Shown: positions 9,626 to 18,190, counted from the stretch's first letter. The stretch: DNA of 64,000 bases from Paulinella micropora (GCA_019918135.1 WBZZ01002351.1:37501-101500); one strand, 5' to 3'. The notes: generated by a model not told the origin, from the letters alone. Translations and numbers: made by a program.

Positions 9626-9973
9626 CTAGATCCTCAATACCCTCATACTTTCCTTTCTGAGTTTGTCTAAGTGGTCATTAATGGCTGTTCTCGTATTTTG
9701 TTCAATCTCTGACAGGCTCTGAACTTTCCTTAAATCCTCCTTCTTTTCTTTTTTCTTTGCTTTTGTGGTACTGCCACGTTCGCGTGGCTTATTGCTCAAG
9801 TATTTCATAAAAGGTTTAACGATTTGAAGTGTGCTTATATCATTTGTTTTCTTACCAAAATTAAGATAATATTTTTTGCCCTTCTGGATAATATACTGCT
9901 TCCCGCTTTTATTTTTATAAACCCGCGGTGGTCTTACCTTTGCCTTTTTTATTCGCTTAGTCTTAGCCGACAT
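9626..9973 (-). CDS. Basic N-terminal ORF (element A)
   Basis: 115 residues, ATG just after GATATAGT. Strongly basic start (MSAKTKRIKKAKVRPPRVYKN), then SGKQYIIQKGKKYYLNFGKK, then a charged helical region. The short KNKSGKQYIIQKGKKYYL segment resembles DNA- or chitin-contacting beta-hairpins of viral structural proteins, but no firm family was recognised. It adjoins coiled-coil coding sequence on the same strand and may belong to the same gene. Confidence 0.45.
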   Translation of the reverse strand: MSAKTKRIKKAKVRPPRVYKNKSGKQYIIQKGKKYYLNFGKKTNDISTLQIVKPFMKYLSNKPRERGSTTKAKKKEKKEDLRKVQSLSEIEQNTRTAINDHLDKLRKESMRVLRI

Positions 9974-10021
9974 ACTATATCAGCAAAAAAATATTTCCCA
10001 ATAATTTCAATTGATATTTTT

Positions 10022-10369
10022 TCAAAACTTTAAGGCGCCACGTCCGCTCTGCCTGCCATAACCAAGTTTCGCGGCGGTAGAGCCTATACGAGACGCATAT
10101 GGAACCCCGACATCACCAAGCGCATTCGCAGTCTTTGAAATAATCTTGTTATCACGAAGAAATTTATTCACCGCCATTGCTGTCTTACCAACCTTTGCCC
10201 AGTTAATCTTACCGCCAGCCTGTCCCTTGCCTCCTTGCTTCTTCTTACGACCAGACAATCTCGGACTTGTCCGAGATACTTTTTTACCTCCAGCCATGTT
10301 TGTGCTTGAGTTAACTGTTCGTTTGCCGATTGTTGGAATGACTTCAACACGAGATGTTTTTACTACCAT
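10022..10369 (-). CDS. Small basic Gly-rich virion protein candidate (element A)
   Basis: 115 residues, about a quarter Lys/Arg. Features: a central basic run (SGRKKKQGGKGQAGGK), followed by KTAMAVNKFLRDNKIISK and a Gly/Ala/Arg-rich tail (YGRQSGRGALKF). Small basic proteins with a 'NKFL+xxK' helix and Gly-rich tail accompany capsid genes in several PLVs and recall adenovirus core peptides. A DNA-packing or membrane-active capsid role is inference. Confidence 0.55.
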   Translation of the reverse strand: MVVKTSRVEVIPTIGKRTVNSSTNMAGGKKVSRTSPRLSGRKKKQGGKGQAGGKINWAKVGKTAMAVNKFLRDNKIISKTANALGDVGVPYASRIGSTAAKLGYGRQSGRGALKF

Positions 10370-10407
10370 TATAATAAGTAAAAAAATATTTATTAATTCT
10401 AAAAATA

Positions 10408-10989
10408 TTATTTTAATCTGTAAGCAACGTTTTTGCGTAATTCATCATCAACACTTGAAACATAAAGAAAATTAAATCTCTCCTTTGTTGCTTCGTGATA
10501 CTTTTGAAGAAAGTAATCAAAGTCAAAAGATAAGTCTAAATGTTTATACACGAGTTCCATTTTATCCTGAGACTGGCTTGGAAAGATTAACAAATAATCT
10601 AACTGCTTAATGGCTTCTGGCCGTAGGTCGTTTAAATACTGACTTGACATAATCACCTTTGATTTTTCGTGTCTGTTCTTTTTTAACAAATCGCTTACGG
10701 ACTTATCTCTTAAACCGCTCCCTAAATCATCCAAAACAAAAACAACCTCTGGCGAAATATACTTACTTGGTCTCTCTTTCTTCTCACCTCCTTCTTCTTT
10801 TTTCTTTTCTTTTCCAAAGTATAAAAATTGTGGTTTCTCCATCGGTTCTTCATCTTTGATTTCGCCCTCCTGCTCTTCATCTGGTTTGTTCAGTTTGTCA
10901 AGTTCATAGTCTATAACATTTACACCATCCGATTTAAGAAAGGTATATATTGCCATCGGGTTGCCTCTGTTCTTAAAGTGCTTAACCAT
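10408..10989 (-). CDS. Genome-packaging ATPase, FtsK/HerA (A32-like) type (element A)
   Basis: 193 residues from an internal ATG, with Walker B-type PEVVFVLDDLG followed by sensor-like KVIMSSQYLND. Coding sequence for the P-loop (LLARKKSGKTT) lies just upstream in the 11.0-11.2 kb stretch on the same strand, so the gene begins earlier than this ATG, near 11.22 kb. A32-like ATPases drive genome encapsidation in Polintons, virophages, PLVs and larger viruses. Element B has a diverged counterpart at 32723-33624. The locus looks broken. Confidence 0.75.
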   Translation of the reverse strand: MVKHFKNRGNPMAIYTFLKSDGVNVIDYELDKLNKPDEEQEGEIKDEEPMEKPQFLYFGKEKKKEEGGEKKERPSKYISPEVVFVLDDLGSGLRDKSVSDLLKKNRHEKSKVIMSSQYLNDLRPEAIKQLDYLLIFPSQSQDKMELVYKHLDLSFDFDYFLQKYHEATKERFNFLYVSSVDDELRKNVAYRLK

Positions 10990-11274
10990 TGCTTTATAAA
11001 TGTAATCCTTGTGTATTGTTGAAGCAATAATGACAATACGGGTTTTTCTGTCTGTCGTCCGTTTCAGTATTTCAAAGAGTGCTGTCGTCTTACCGCTCTT
11101 CTTACGGGCAAGTAGAAATATATTGGCATACGGCTCGTTGAATAATTTATAACCTTTTGCTTTTTTATTTCCATCACCTCTTGTTTTACTGGCTTCACCT
11201 TAATGCTATTAATCTTTTCCATGCTATATTCTAAGCCAAAAATAGTTATGAATTTCTAAATTCATACATTGTTG

Positions 11275-11637
11275 CTACGCAACGAATTCTAGGCATACAA
11301 CAATTCGGCCTGCTAAATTTCCTGTATCAATATTTCCGCTGTCAGTTTCAAGGACTTTAAATGTATATTGTCCGTCAGTCCATCCGACAACACCCAAATT
11401 ATAACCGAGATTTGAAATGTTTGCTGTGGTGCTGTCCGCAAATGTTCCAATAATTCCAATTCTATCCATGTAAAGAATTCTGGTTTTTGTCTCGGTCTGG
11501 TCGTTCATATAGTGGATAAATTTTAAATTCATTTTGGTTGGTGTGAATGACATTTGAATATTTTTATTAAATGTTTTGCTTCTTCCAGCAAAATCATTGC
11601 TTAGAAAAATAATCTTTTGGTATTTATAGTCAGCCAT
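11275..11637 (-). CDS. Hypothetical small structural-type protein (element A)
   Basis: 120 residues, beta-rich, no Cys; MADYKYQKIIFLSNDFAGRS at the start, GYNLGVVGWTDGQYTF in the middle. Its ATG overlaps the start of the plus-strand gene at 11636, giving a head-to-head arrangement. No family recognised; the setting suggests a minor virion component. Confidence 0.5.
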   Translation of the reverse strand: MADYKYQKIIFLSNDFAGRSKTFNKNIQMSFTPTKMNLKFIHYMNDQTETKTRILYMDRIGIIGTFADSTTANISNLGYNLGVVGWTDGQYTFKVLETDSGNIDTGNLAGRIVVCLEFVA

Positions 11638-11899
11638 GATGTCCTCTATATTAGTGCTAATAAACTTTTTATTAATTAATATTTCTGCTCGGACTGCCTG
11701 CGACTTTTACTCGCGGGTCAGTGAGAAAAAAAATGAGAGTTGTGCTTATTGTATTCAGAAAGGAATAGAAACAAAATTTAAATGTGTGTATAAGCCTATG
11801 AGTGATTGGTGTGTTAGTTTTGATGAAGCCATTCCTTTAATTTGCTCGAATGATGCTATGCGGTATAAAACTCAAGTATATGAATGTTCATTTCTTTGA
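11636..11899 (+). CDS. Small secreted Cys-rich protein (element A)
   Basis: 87 residues. An N-terminal hydrophobic signal segment (ILVLINFLLINISA) is followed by a Cys-rich ectodomain with the pattern CDFYSRV...CAYC...FKCVY...WC...LIC...YEC. It is close to the 29088-29357 protein of element B: most ectodomain residues are identical. It overlaps the 3' end of the two-TM protein gene on the opposite strand by a few bases, as in element B. Secreted or envelope-exposed role is inferred; no family recognised. Confidence 0.6.
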   Translation: MMSSILVLINFLLINISARTACDFYSRVSEKKNESCAYCIQKGIETKFKCVYKPMSDWCVSFDEAIPLICSNDAMRYKTQVYECSFL

Positions 11900-12244
11900 A
11901 CTAGAAGGCGATGGAAGGCAGATACCGATAAGTAAGGTCAAAATACCAACATAAGTGTTGGCAACCTCGCACGGCAAGTTCTTTTCAGATAGCCTCACGA
12001 TACAAAGGGCTATAACGGCAACGATGATACCCATTTGAAATAAGTATTTAATAAGTCGGCTGTCGGTTGGTCTGTTTTTTATACAACAACAATTCCAGTT
12101 ATCTTCCCATTCGTGCTCTATTTTTTTCTCCTCAGTCTTTAGTTCTACTTCAAAAACACGAGACTTTAATTCTGGAGTTAGTTCGCCATCCATATCCATA
12201 CTAGGTGGGGGTCTGTGAAGTCTAGTTGTATTATTGTTTGACAT
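11888..12244 (-). CDS. Two-transmembrane protein with TRLHRPPP N-terminus (element A)
   Basis: 118 residues from the ATG at 12244. That start is preferred because the element B homologue begins MSNNTTRLHRPPP. A cytosolic N-terminal half (MDMDGELTPELKSRV, then a Cys cluster NCCC) precedes two hydrophobic segments (LFQMGIIVAVIALCIV and VGILTLLIGICL) and a short SPSSSKK tail. Its start lies two bases beyond the fibre gene stop. The gene is strongly conserved in element B in the same place after the fibre gene. Function unknown; a membrane partner of the fibre is a guess. Confidence 0.65.
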   Translation of the reverse strand: MSNNNTTRLHRPPPSMDMDGELTPELKSRVFEVELKTEEKKIEHEWEDNWNCCCIKNRPTDSRLIKYLFQMGIIVAVIALCIVRLSEKNLPCEVANTYVGILTLLIGICLPSPSSSKK

Positions 12245-12246
12245 TA

Positions 12247-13812
12247 TCAAGAACGGCCATTCTGATTTCTTCTAATTGATTTGCTTGGTCTTGTAGTATA
12301 TTCATAATTTTTATTTTCTTTTTCTAAATTAACTACCTTTTCCGCCATGTGTTGAAAAGCACTGACTAATATCGGTATAAAACTTGTATATGTTATGCCT
12401 TCAAGGTAGCCATCTCCATCGTCCTCTTTTATTCCACTTTCAGATAAAAATTCAGGAAATATTTTTTTAACTTCATCAGCAATAAATCCGTGGTTCTTTT
12501 GTTCTTTCTTTTCGTCTGATTTCAAATAATATGAACAGCAGTTTATTTTCATTAGTTTCTCACAACAATCCCCGCAGTCTAATGTTTTAATATCTGATTT
12601 TAGTCTCCTGTCCGATGAGTTTGTCCAAGCACCATTGAGAGGAATATAATTATAAGTGCCAGACGGCTCGCTTGAAGAGTTTGAAGTAGTCCAAGAGTGA
12701 ACCAAACCACTTGAACCACAAACTACTCCATAATTCGTATATCCACCCGATTTCAAAAATATTTGTGGGTCATTAGTGTAAGCAGGTCTTTTTCTTAATG
12801 TTAAAAATCCGCTGGATGCTGTCGGGATGACTACCTCTCCCGACGTATTAATGTTCATTGCCTCATTCCAAGTTATATTACTCCCCGCTGTTGTTCCAGT
12901 ATTATAATAAAAAGCGAGTTTGTTTGAGATTTTGTATATTTGAAAGTTTGAGCCAGAATTACTTGATTTCCAGTTTGAGCCGTCATAATAAGCATCAAAA
13001 CTTATACCTATATTGTCGTGTGCCCAATTCAATACTTGGAATGTTGGATAAGCATCTGTGGATATTACTGCCTGTAAATGTGCCCCTCCTATATTACTCG
13101 CCGTTCCGTATAATTCTAATCCGCCTGTCGCCCCATTTGCTGATTTTGTTGTGTTTCCTATAATTATCGGCTTACCTGATGCTGTTGTTATTTTATCGCT
13201 CGTCGTTAATGTCGTTGTTGATATCCCCGCATTTGCCGTTATCGCCCCACTCGCTGTTATTGCCTTCGTTGTTAATAAGCCCGATGAACTACTGATGTCT
13301 ATTGCGGTGTTAAATGTTATATTACTTCCTACCGCTACTCCTGACGCATATTGAAAAAGGAGATTAGTGCCTTTGGCTATCATAAAATTTGAGGTAGCAG
13401 AACTTGACTTATCATTAACTGCTCCGTCCCAATAGCAATCAAATTTTAATGAGACATCATTATGACTATTATTAATTAATTGAAAACAAGGATGATTTGG
13501 ATCGGCCGTTATAAATGCTTGTATATGCGGCCCTGCTACACCAGATGTCCCGTATAATTCTAATCCCCCCGTGTATGCCGCCAATCCTCTTGTTGTTCTT
13601 CCCAATATTAATGGTTTATCTTGTGCTATCGTTATTTTGTCGCTCGCCGTTAATGTTGTTGTAGTCATACCAGCAGTTGCCGTTAATGTAGTTCCAGTTA
13701 TTGTTCCGCCATTTGTTATATTGTTTGAATTCATATCTAAGGCACCATAAAATCGCATACCGCCAGTATTGTTAAAACGGACGATGTCAGATAAAGCACT
13801 TTTATTATCCAA
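12247..13812 (-). CDS. Fibre-like protein, distal part with S74 intramolecular chaperone (element A)
   Basis: About 520 residues on the minus strand continuing the fibre of 14001-15887. Repeats of the GGLELYGT and ITASGAITANAG kind lead to a C-terminal chaperone-of-endosialidase (peptidase S74) domain, recognised by SDRRLKSDIKTLD, GFIADEVKKIFPEF, TYTSFIPILVSAFQ and a terminal coiled coil (MAEKVVNLEKENKN). S74 domains trimerise tail fibres and then release themselves by Ser/Lys autoproteolysis. In an integrated PLV this suggests a receptor-binding fibre. Highly similar to 27710-28700 in element B. Fibre locus looks broken. Confidence 0.8.
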   Translation of the reverse strand: MDNKSALSDIVRFNNTGGMRFYGALDMNSNNITNGGTITGTTLTATAGMTTTTLTASDKITIAQDKPLILGRTTRGLAAYTGGLELYGTSGVAGPHIQAFITADPNHPCFQLINNSHNDVSLKFDCYWDGAVNDKSSSATSNFMIAKGTNLLFQYASGVAVGSNITFNTAIDISSSSGLLTTKAITASGAITANAGISTTTLTTSDKITTASGKPIIIGNTTKSANGATGGLELYGTASNIGGAHLQAVISTDAYPTFQVLNWAHDNIGISFDAYYDGSNWKSSNSGSNFQIYKISNKLAFYYNTGTTAGSNITWNEAMNINTSGEVVIPTASSGFLTLRKRPAYTNDPQIFLKSGGYTNYGVVCGSSGLVHSWTTSNSSSEPSGTYNYIPLNGAWTNSSDRRLKSDIKTLDCGDCCEKLMKINCCSYYLKSDEKKEQKNHGFIADEVKKIFPEFLSESGIKEDDGDGYLEGITYTSFIPILVSAFQHMAEKVVNLEKENKNYEYTTRPSKSIRRNQNGRS

Positions 13813-14000
13813 AAGTTTTGAAATATAAAGTCCCGCCCCTTTTACATCAGATGCTACATTCGTAAATACATAACCTCGTTGGTTCGCGGTTCCACTTGTA
13901 GCAGTATTTAAAGTAAATAAGAAATACTGATAATCTCCTGATGTCTGAGAAAAGAATATATCTCCTCCATTTTGGTTTAATATACGTGCCCCATTATATG

Positions 14001-15422
14001 TTATATTCCGCCATTAGTGATATCCACATTATTAAAATCCGCAGTGTTTGTTAGAGTTAGATATTTTATCTCTGTTCTCGTTCCATTGAATGTTTTAATT
14101 CCCGTTATTGTTTGGTCTCCTGTTAGTTTTACATTTTGCCCGTCCAATGTGTCCGCATACCCTTTTGTCGCTCCGTCCGTCGCTAATGTCGGGGTTCCTA
14201 GGTTGGCTATTTTGCTACTATTACAATCTAGCCCCGAAGCATTTACCCAACCGACTATCGCTCCATCAATAATGAAACTTATTTTTTTGGCATTTATTTC
14301 AAAGTTATAATTTACACCAGTGCCCATATCAAGGCATCCGATAGTTCCTATATTGGCTGTTGAGTTAAAAACCACGAATGTTCCCTTTGTTGTCGCATTC
14401 GTTGAATTTCCAGTTAGTTCAAGGCCACTGCTAAATGTCTTGATTCCTGCTATTGTTTGGTTTCCTGAGGTTTTAACTGCCGAACTATCAAGGACAGAAA
14501 CATCCACACCATCAACAAGATTTACATTTGTTATGCTTTGGTTTCCCATATTTAGTCCTCCCGTCATACTAGCAGTGCCATCTAATCTAAGAAAGGGTGA
14601 TGCCACATTTCTCCATTGTCCAGTGCTATAAATGAGTAGTTGATTATCTGATGCTGATGTTATAATCACATCGCTATGTGTATCAATACTTCCACTTGCC
14701 GACACTTTTGCCGCGTTCGTATCGTGCTCTGATAGCCAAGTTGTGATAGACCTGCCATTTAATTGATTTACATTTGTTATGCTTTGGCTTTTCATATCAA
14801 GACCAGCACTCGCATTTATTATACTGCTAAATGTTTTAATACCCGCTATGGTTTGGTCTCCTGTTAGTTTAACCACCGAACCATCAACTGCTAGATTAGC
14901 GAGATTAATTCCATTATATGTAGAAGCCCCCGAAATAGCATAACCATTCATATTTAGTCCTCCCGTCATACTGGCTGTGCCGTCTAATCTAAGAAAGGGT
15001 GGTGTGGTGTTTCTCCATTGCCCCGTGCTATACATAATCAGTTGGTTATCTGCTGGTGTGCCTGTTATTAACACATCGCTATGTGAGTCTATACTTCCAC
15101 TCGCTGAAACTTTATTATTATTATCATTATGTTCAAATATCCATTCATCAACATCTTTGTCATTTAGTAAATTAACTCCTGTTATATTCAAATATCCCCC
15201 CATACTAATATTACCAAATCCATCAACATTTATAGGAAATGTTTTATTTACCCAGTTTATTGAGTTATATGTTAGATAAGTATTCATCGCCACTGGTGCT
15301 GTAATGACTACATCTGAAAGTGTATCAATTGAACCAAGGGCTGTATTCTTCCATTTGCCTTCTACATCGTTGTAAGTTAAGTATTGTCCGCTTGCTTGTG
15401 CAAATATGTTTGTGTCAATCAA
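14001..15422 (-). CDS. Fibre-like protein, repetitive shaft (element A)
   Basis: About 470 residues of beta-helical repeats: VKLTGDQTIAGIKTFSS recurs at least three times, LDGTASMTGGLNM three times, and SGSIDTHSDVLITG/TPADNQL several times. Such repeats form trimeric fibre shafts in phage and algal-virus tail fibres. About 140 residues near the 3' end (from NSTNATTKGTFVVFNST onward) are almost identical to the shaft of element B at about 27.15-27.58 kb, also at DNA level. It sits between the base segment at 15666-15887 and the S74-bearing part at 12247-13812. Confidence 0.78.
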   Translation of the reverse strand: MIDTNIFAQASGQYLTYNDVEGKWKNTALGSIDTLSDVVITAPVAMNTYLTYNSINWVNKTFPINVDGFGNISMGGYLNITGVNLLNDKDVDEWIFEHNDNNNKVSASGSIDSHSDVLITGTPADNQLIMYSTGQWRNTTPPFLRLDGTASMTGGLNMNGYAISGASTYNGINLANLAVDGSVVKLTGDQTIAGIKTFSSIINASAGLDMKSQSITNVNQLNGRSITTWLSEHDTNAAKVSASGSIDTHSDVIITSASDNQLLIYSTGQWRNVASPFLRLDGTASMTGGLNMGNQSITNVNLVDGVDVSVLDSSAVKTSGNQTIAGIKTFSSGLELTGNSTNATTKGTFVVFNSTANIGTIGCLDMGTGVNYNFEINAKKISFIIDGAIVGWVNASGLDCNSSKIANLGTPTLATDGATKGYADTLDGQNVKLTGDQTITGIKTFNGTRTEIKYLTLTNTADFNNVDITNGGI

Positions 15423-15665
15423 ATTATATAAACTGGTTTGGTGCGGATTGGAAGTATTAGAGCGGTGTTGAGTTGAGGCTTTGACTTCATCATTATCCCT
15501 TACTCGTTGCTCTGTGTAGTATAAACGACTTCCTTCTTTAATGTCCGTAGTTGATTTTAAAGCGAGCCGTGTATCAAATCGGCCGTCAGTCCAATAATAA
15601 TTAAGTCCTTCTTTAAGGTCAGTTGTTGATTTTAAAGCGAGCCGTGTGTCAAAGCGGTTATCAGT

Positions 15666-15887
15666 TCAATAATAATTAAGTCCTTCTTTAATGTCCGCGG
15701 TGCTTTTGGTAGCCAGTCGTGTATCAAATCGGTCGTCAGTGTAATAAAGATTTACGGGGTCAGCGTCTTCTGGCACTCTGTCTGTATTCAGACCAATAAT
15801 ATTAGTGTTGGTAAGGTCTAAGTTTTTTATGTCTAGACTATCAACTGCGATTTCTGATAAACCTAGTAAAGATTTATATTGCGACAT
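15666..15887 (-). CDS. Fibre-like protein, N-terminal base (element A)
   Basis: Starts at the ATG at 15887 (MSQYKSLLGLSEIAVDSLD), chosen because everything upstream is hairpin sequence. It contains LYYTDDRFDTRLATKS, the first of three tandem copies of a module (YYTDxRFDTRLAxKSTxDIKEG) that continue to about 15.52 kb. The N-terminus differs completely from that of the element B fibre, while the shaft and tip are shared: the usual picture when a receptor-binding tip is exchanged and the virion anchor is not. Confidence 0.6.
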   Translation of the reverse strand: MSQYKSLLGLSEIAVDSLDIKNLDLTNTNIIGLNTDRVPEDADPVNLYYTDDRFDTRLATKSTADIKEGLNYY

Positions 15888-15888
15888 T

Positions 15889-16038
15889 GATTTTCTAAAT
15901 TCACACTTTCGCTTCGCTTTCGTGTGTTTTAGAAAATCGTTTCCTATATTATTAGAATAAAATTTTATTTTAAAACGATGTTTGACAATAAACGAAAATC
16001 TTGCGATTAGCAAGATAGAAGTGAGATTGTCAAATATC
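15889..16038. repeat. Pair of hairpins between divergent genes
   Basis: 15889-15938: arms GATTTTCTAAA / TTTAGAAAATC around CACACTTTCGCTTCGC and GTGTG. 15977-16038: arms GATGTTTGACAAT / ATTGTCAAATATC with an inner stem ATCTTGC/GCAAGAT. Same family as the other element A hairpins, but here between two divergent gene starts (fibre on minus, 16084 on plus). A pure terminator role therefore does not cover all copies. Confidence 0.72.
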
Positions 16039-16083
16039 AATTAATTATTAAAAAATACTAAAATATATTAATCTTAGTATAGA

Positions 16084-16206
16084 ATGCCATCTTCCGAAGC
16101 AAGTCGTAAGAACTGGGGTAGTGCTGTGGAAGGAATAAAAGCGAAAGCGAAACAACGAAAGATGGAACATGCTAAAATGTTTTGGCGCAATACCGAAATG
16201 CTGTAA
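16084..16206 (+). CDS. Short basic ORF, 40 residues (element A)
   Basis: MPSSEASRKNWGSAVEGIK start, ATG directly after CTTAGTATAGA (TATA-type leader). Lys/Arg-rich helical peptide continuing the charged character of the next ORF. Too short to classify; possibly the 5' part of the following gene. Confidence 0.35.
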   Translation: MPSSEASRKNWGSAVEGIKAKAKQRKMEHAKMFWRNTEML

Positions 16207-16222
16207 AGCAAGAAGATAAGAT

Positions 16223-16522
16223 ATGGAGGAACGAAAAAAACAAATTGAAGAAAAGAACTTGGCTAAGGATATTATTACTGAACATGATAATGATAGCCCA
16301 GAGGAGAAGAGTGAGAGCAAAGATGAGGTTGATTTCACTGATATCATTGCCGAAAAGATGGCGAAAATGAAAATCAAAAGAGCGAAAGCGGAAACTAAGA
16401 GAGAAAAGAAGAAGAGTAAGAATCCAGAGCCTGAGCAAGAGAGTGAAGAAAGTGAAAGCGAAAGTAGCGAAGAAGAAGAACCGAAGCCGAAGAAAGCAAA
16501 GGTAAGAAGTCTAGTAGTGTGA
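16223..16522 (+). CDS. Highly charged Glu/Lys/Ser-rich protein (element A)
   Basis: 99 residues: an N-terminal helical stretch (MEERKKQIEEKNLAKDI), then VDFTDIIAEKMAKMKIKRAK, then alternating acidic-serine runs (SEESESESSEEEEPKPKKAK). Charge-patterned, probably disordered; such proteins occur in virion cores and as nucleic-acid binders. No family recognised. The plus-strand message would run into the hairpins at 16605-16735. Confidence 0.45.
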   Translation: MEERKKQIEEKNLAKDIITEHDNDSPEEKSESKDEVDFTDIIAEKMAKMKIKRAKAETKREKKKSKNPEPEQESEESESESSEEEEPKPKKAKVRSLVV

Positions 16523-16604
16523 GTGTAAAAGTATATAATCAATCTTCTGGCGGTGCTAAGAAAGAAAAAAGTGAAGTTGAAAAATGTTTCTTAAAGTTTT
16601 AAAT

Positions 16605-16735
16605 GATATTATGAGCATCGCTTTCATTCGCTACGCTCATTTTCGCTTGCTCATAAACATCGTCTGCTGTTAAAGTATAAAGGATGTTTGAAAAACACAT
16701 GGGAGCGTTAGCGGGAGTGTGGATTTTCAAATATC
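16605..16735. repeat. Pair of hairpins between convergent genes
   Basis: 16605-16661: arms GATATTATGAGC / GCTCATAAACATC with an AT/GC loop (TTCGCTACGCTC). 16683-16735: arms GATGTTTGAAAA / TTTTCAAATATC enclosing GGGAGCGTTAGCGGGAG. The second begins two bases after the stop of the minus-strand gene ending at 16737, the first shortly after the plus-strand gene end. This again places one hairpin at each mRNA 3' end. Confidence 0.75.
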
Positions 16736-16736
16736 A

Positions 16737-17019
16737 TTACCAAAGATAATGATAAGAATAATAATTCGCATACTCTGGATTATTATAAGTTAATTCACCT
16801 TTTGAATTTTTTATAGCCTTATGCTCTTTTTCTATAATTTTTTCTTCTTTCTTTGAAAATGTTGTTGACTCATCAACAACATTAGTGGTTAAAATGTGAA
16901 TATAGCCCTATGCGGTCTTTATAATGTTCATATCTAGTATCTCCAAAATTAATAACCTTACCTTTTGGAGTAATGACTCTATATTTTTTATTCTTAACAT
17001 CGGATTTTGAAAATCTCAT
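16737..17019 (-). CDS. Small DUF5754-like protein of giant-virus type (element A)
   Basis: Minus-strand coding-like stretch opposite the integrase promoter, too short for usual ORF cut-offs. The intact N-terminal reading (45 residues from the ATG at 17019) contains KNKKYRVITPKGKVINFGD and RYEHYKDRIGLYSH. The C-terminal stretch ends NNPEYANYYSYHYLW. 'KKYxVxxPxGKxIxFGxxxYxxYxxH' and a terminal 'W' are typical of a small protein family common in giant viruses and virophages, function unknown. Looks broken once. Confidence 0.55.
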
Positions 17020-17029
17020 TGTATATAAT

Positions 17030-18034
17030 ATGCCTGATTTAGACCATAAACACACAATTATTAATACACAGAATGCGAATAGTCAATTAGAGGACACACC
17101 TACGGGAGAAGTAGTTAAAACAAAAGAAGAAGAAGCACTTGAAATTCACCACCAGAAAAAGAACCCAAAAATATGGAATACCATATGGGTTGATAAACCA
17201 TTAGACCAAGTTTTTCTTGACTTAGCGGATATGAGTAAGATAAAAGATAAGAAAGGCAATAAGGGCTATGCTTGGATGCTTGTTTGGATTGATTGCCATT
17301 CAAGATATTTAATAATCATTCCACTAAAAAATAAAACAGCGAAAGAAGTATATTATGCTTTGAAATCTATACCTTATAAACCAAAGTCAATTACAACTGA
17401 CAGCGGAGGAGAATATAAAGGTGCTACTCGTGATTATTTTATTGAAAATGGAATTAAACACAATGTCGTTGAAGTTGGCGACCATAGAGCGCTTGCGGTT
17501 GTTGATAGAGTGATAAGAAGTATTAGGAGATGGCTTGACCTTTTATTTGAAACTAATAGAAATTTTGACTGGGTAAGTTATATTCAAGACTTGGTTAATG
17601 CTTATAATCATAAAGTTCATAGAGGAATTCAAGCCAAACCTGTGGATGTCTTTGCTAGAAGAGATAAAAATAAACAGACTATCACTCGTGATAACCTTAT
17701 TAATGAATTCAATGTTGGCGATAATGTAAGAAAAGAAAATAAACGGAATCTATTTTCAAAAGGCGGTAAGACTTTCAGCAAAATTATGTATAAAGTCAAA
17801 GGACGAAAAGGGTTTAAAATCATACTAAATAACGATGAGTTGGTAAGCCCCCGTGATTTATTGAAGACTGATTTTGATAAACCAATTGACGAAGAAAAAG
17901 ATATGAAGGAGCAAACCAAAGAAGTTATTAAAGAGAAAAAGACAAAAGAATTATTAAAAAGAGAAGACATTCAACCAGAGAATATCAGGACTTCAAAGAG
18001 AGAAAAAAAGGCAAAGGTAATATTAGATTTGTAA
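17030..18034 (+). CDS. Retroviral-type (rve) integrase (element A)
   Basis: About 334 residues from the ATG at 17030 (MPDLDHKHT), preferred because GTATATAAT immediately precedes it. The catalytic core shows VFLDLADMSK (first Asp), SITTDSGGEYKG (second Asp) and HRALAVVDRVIRSIRRW (third acidic residue, Asp in this copy, a variant also known in PLV integrases). Then a chromo/SH3-like basic C-terminus with FNVGDNVRKENKR. rve integrases insert Polintons, Mavirus-type virophages and many PLVs into host chromosomes. Reading frame open. Element B uses a tyrosine recombinase instead. Confidence 0.9.
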   Translation: MPDLDHKHTIINTQNANSQLEDTPTGEVVKTKEEEALEIHHQKKNPKIWNTIWVDKPLDQVFLDLADMSKIKDKKGNKGYAWMLVWIDCHSRYLIIIPLKNKTAKEVYYALKSIPYKPKSITTDSGGEYKGATRDYFIENGIKHNVVEVGDHRALAVVDRVIRSIRRWLDLLFETNRNFDWVSYIQDLVNAYNHKVHRGIQAKPVDVFARRDKNKQTITRDNLINEFNVGDNVRKENKRNLFSKGGKTFSKIMYKVKGRKGFKIILNNDELVSPRDLLKTDFDKPIDEEKDMKEQTKEVIKEKKTKELLKREDIQPENIRTSKREKKAKVILDL

Positions 18035-18059
18035 GTTGAATTAAAATAATTCAACTTAA

Positions 18060-18190
18060 GGCAAAAAAAAATAATAATAAAAGGCTTGTCTGATTAAGAT
18101 GCAACATCCTTCGGAATTGAACCCGCAACCTAAAATCTCAATGACTACGCTGAACCCATTAGTCTCATCTTCCAGTAAGCCTACTAGCGA
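18060..18190 (-). other. tRNA-like / pol III-type sequence, unresolved
   Basis: Read on the minus strand, AGGCTT...AAGCCT ends flank about 100 nt that hold a good B-box (GGGTTCAATTCC) and end in a T-run. Neither a cloverleaf with canonical spacing nor an anticodon arm could be drawn, so this is at most a degenerate tRNA or another small RNA. No protein-coding signal is seen here. Confidence 0.25.

Noticed and set aside
12858-15279. Long open frames on the plus strand opposite the element A fibre genes
   Set aside because: They mirror the Thr/Asn/Gly-rich repeats of the fibre on the other strand and show no starts, motifs or conservation of their own.
18100-18180. A genuine tRNA gene
   Set aside because: A B-box is present, but acceptor, anticodon and T-arm could not be arranged with canonical spacing.
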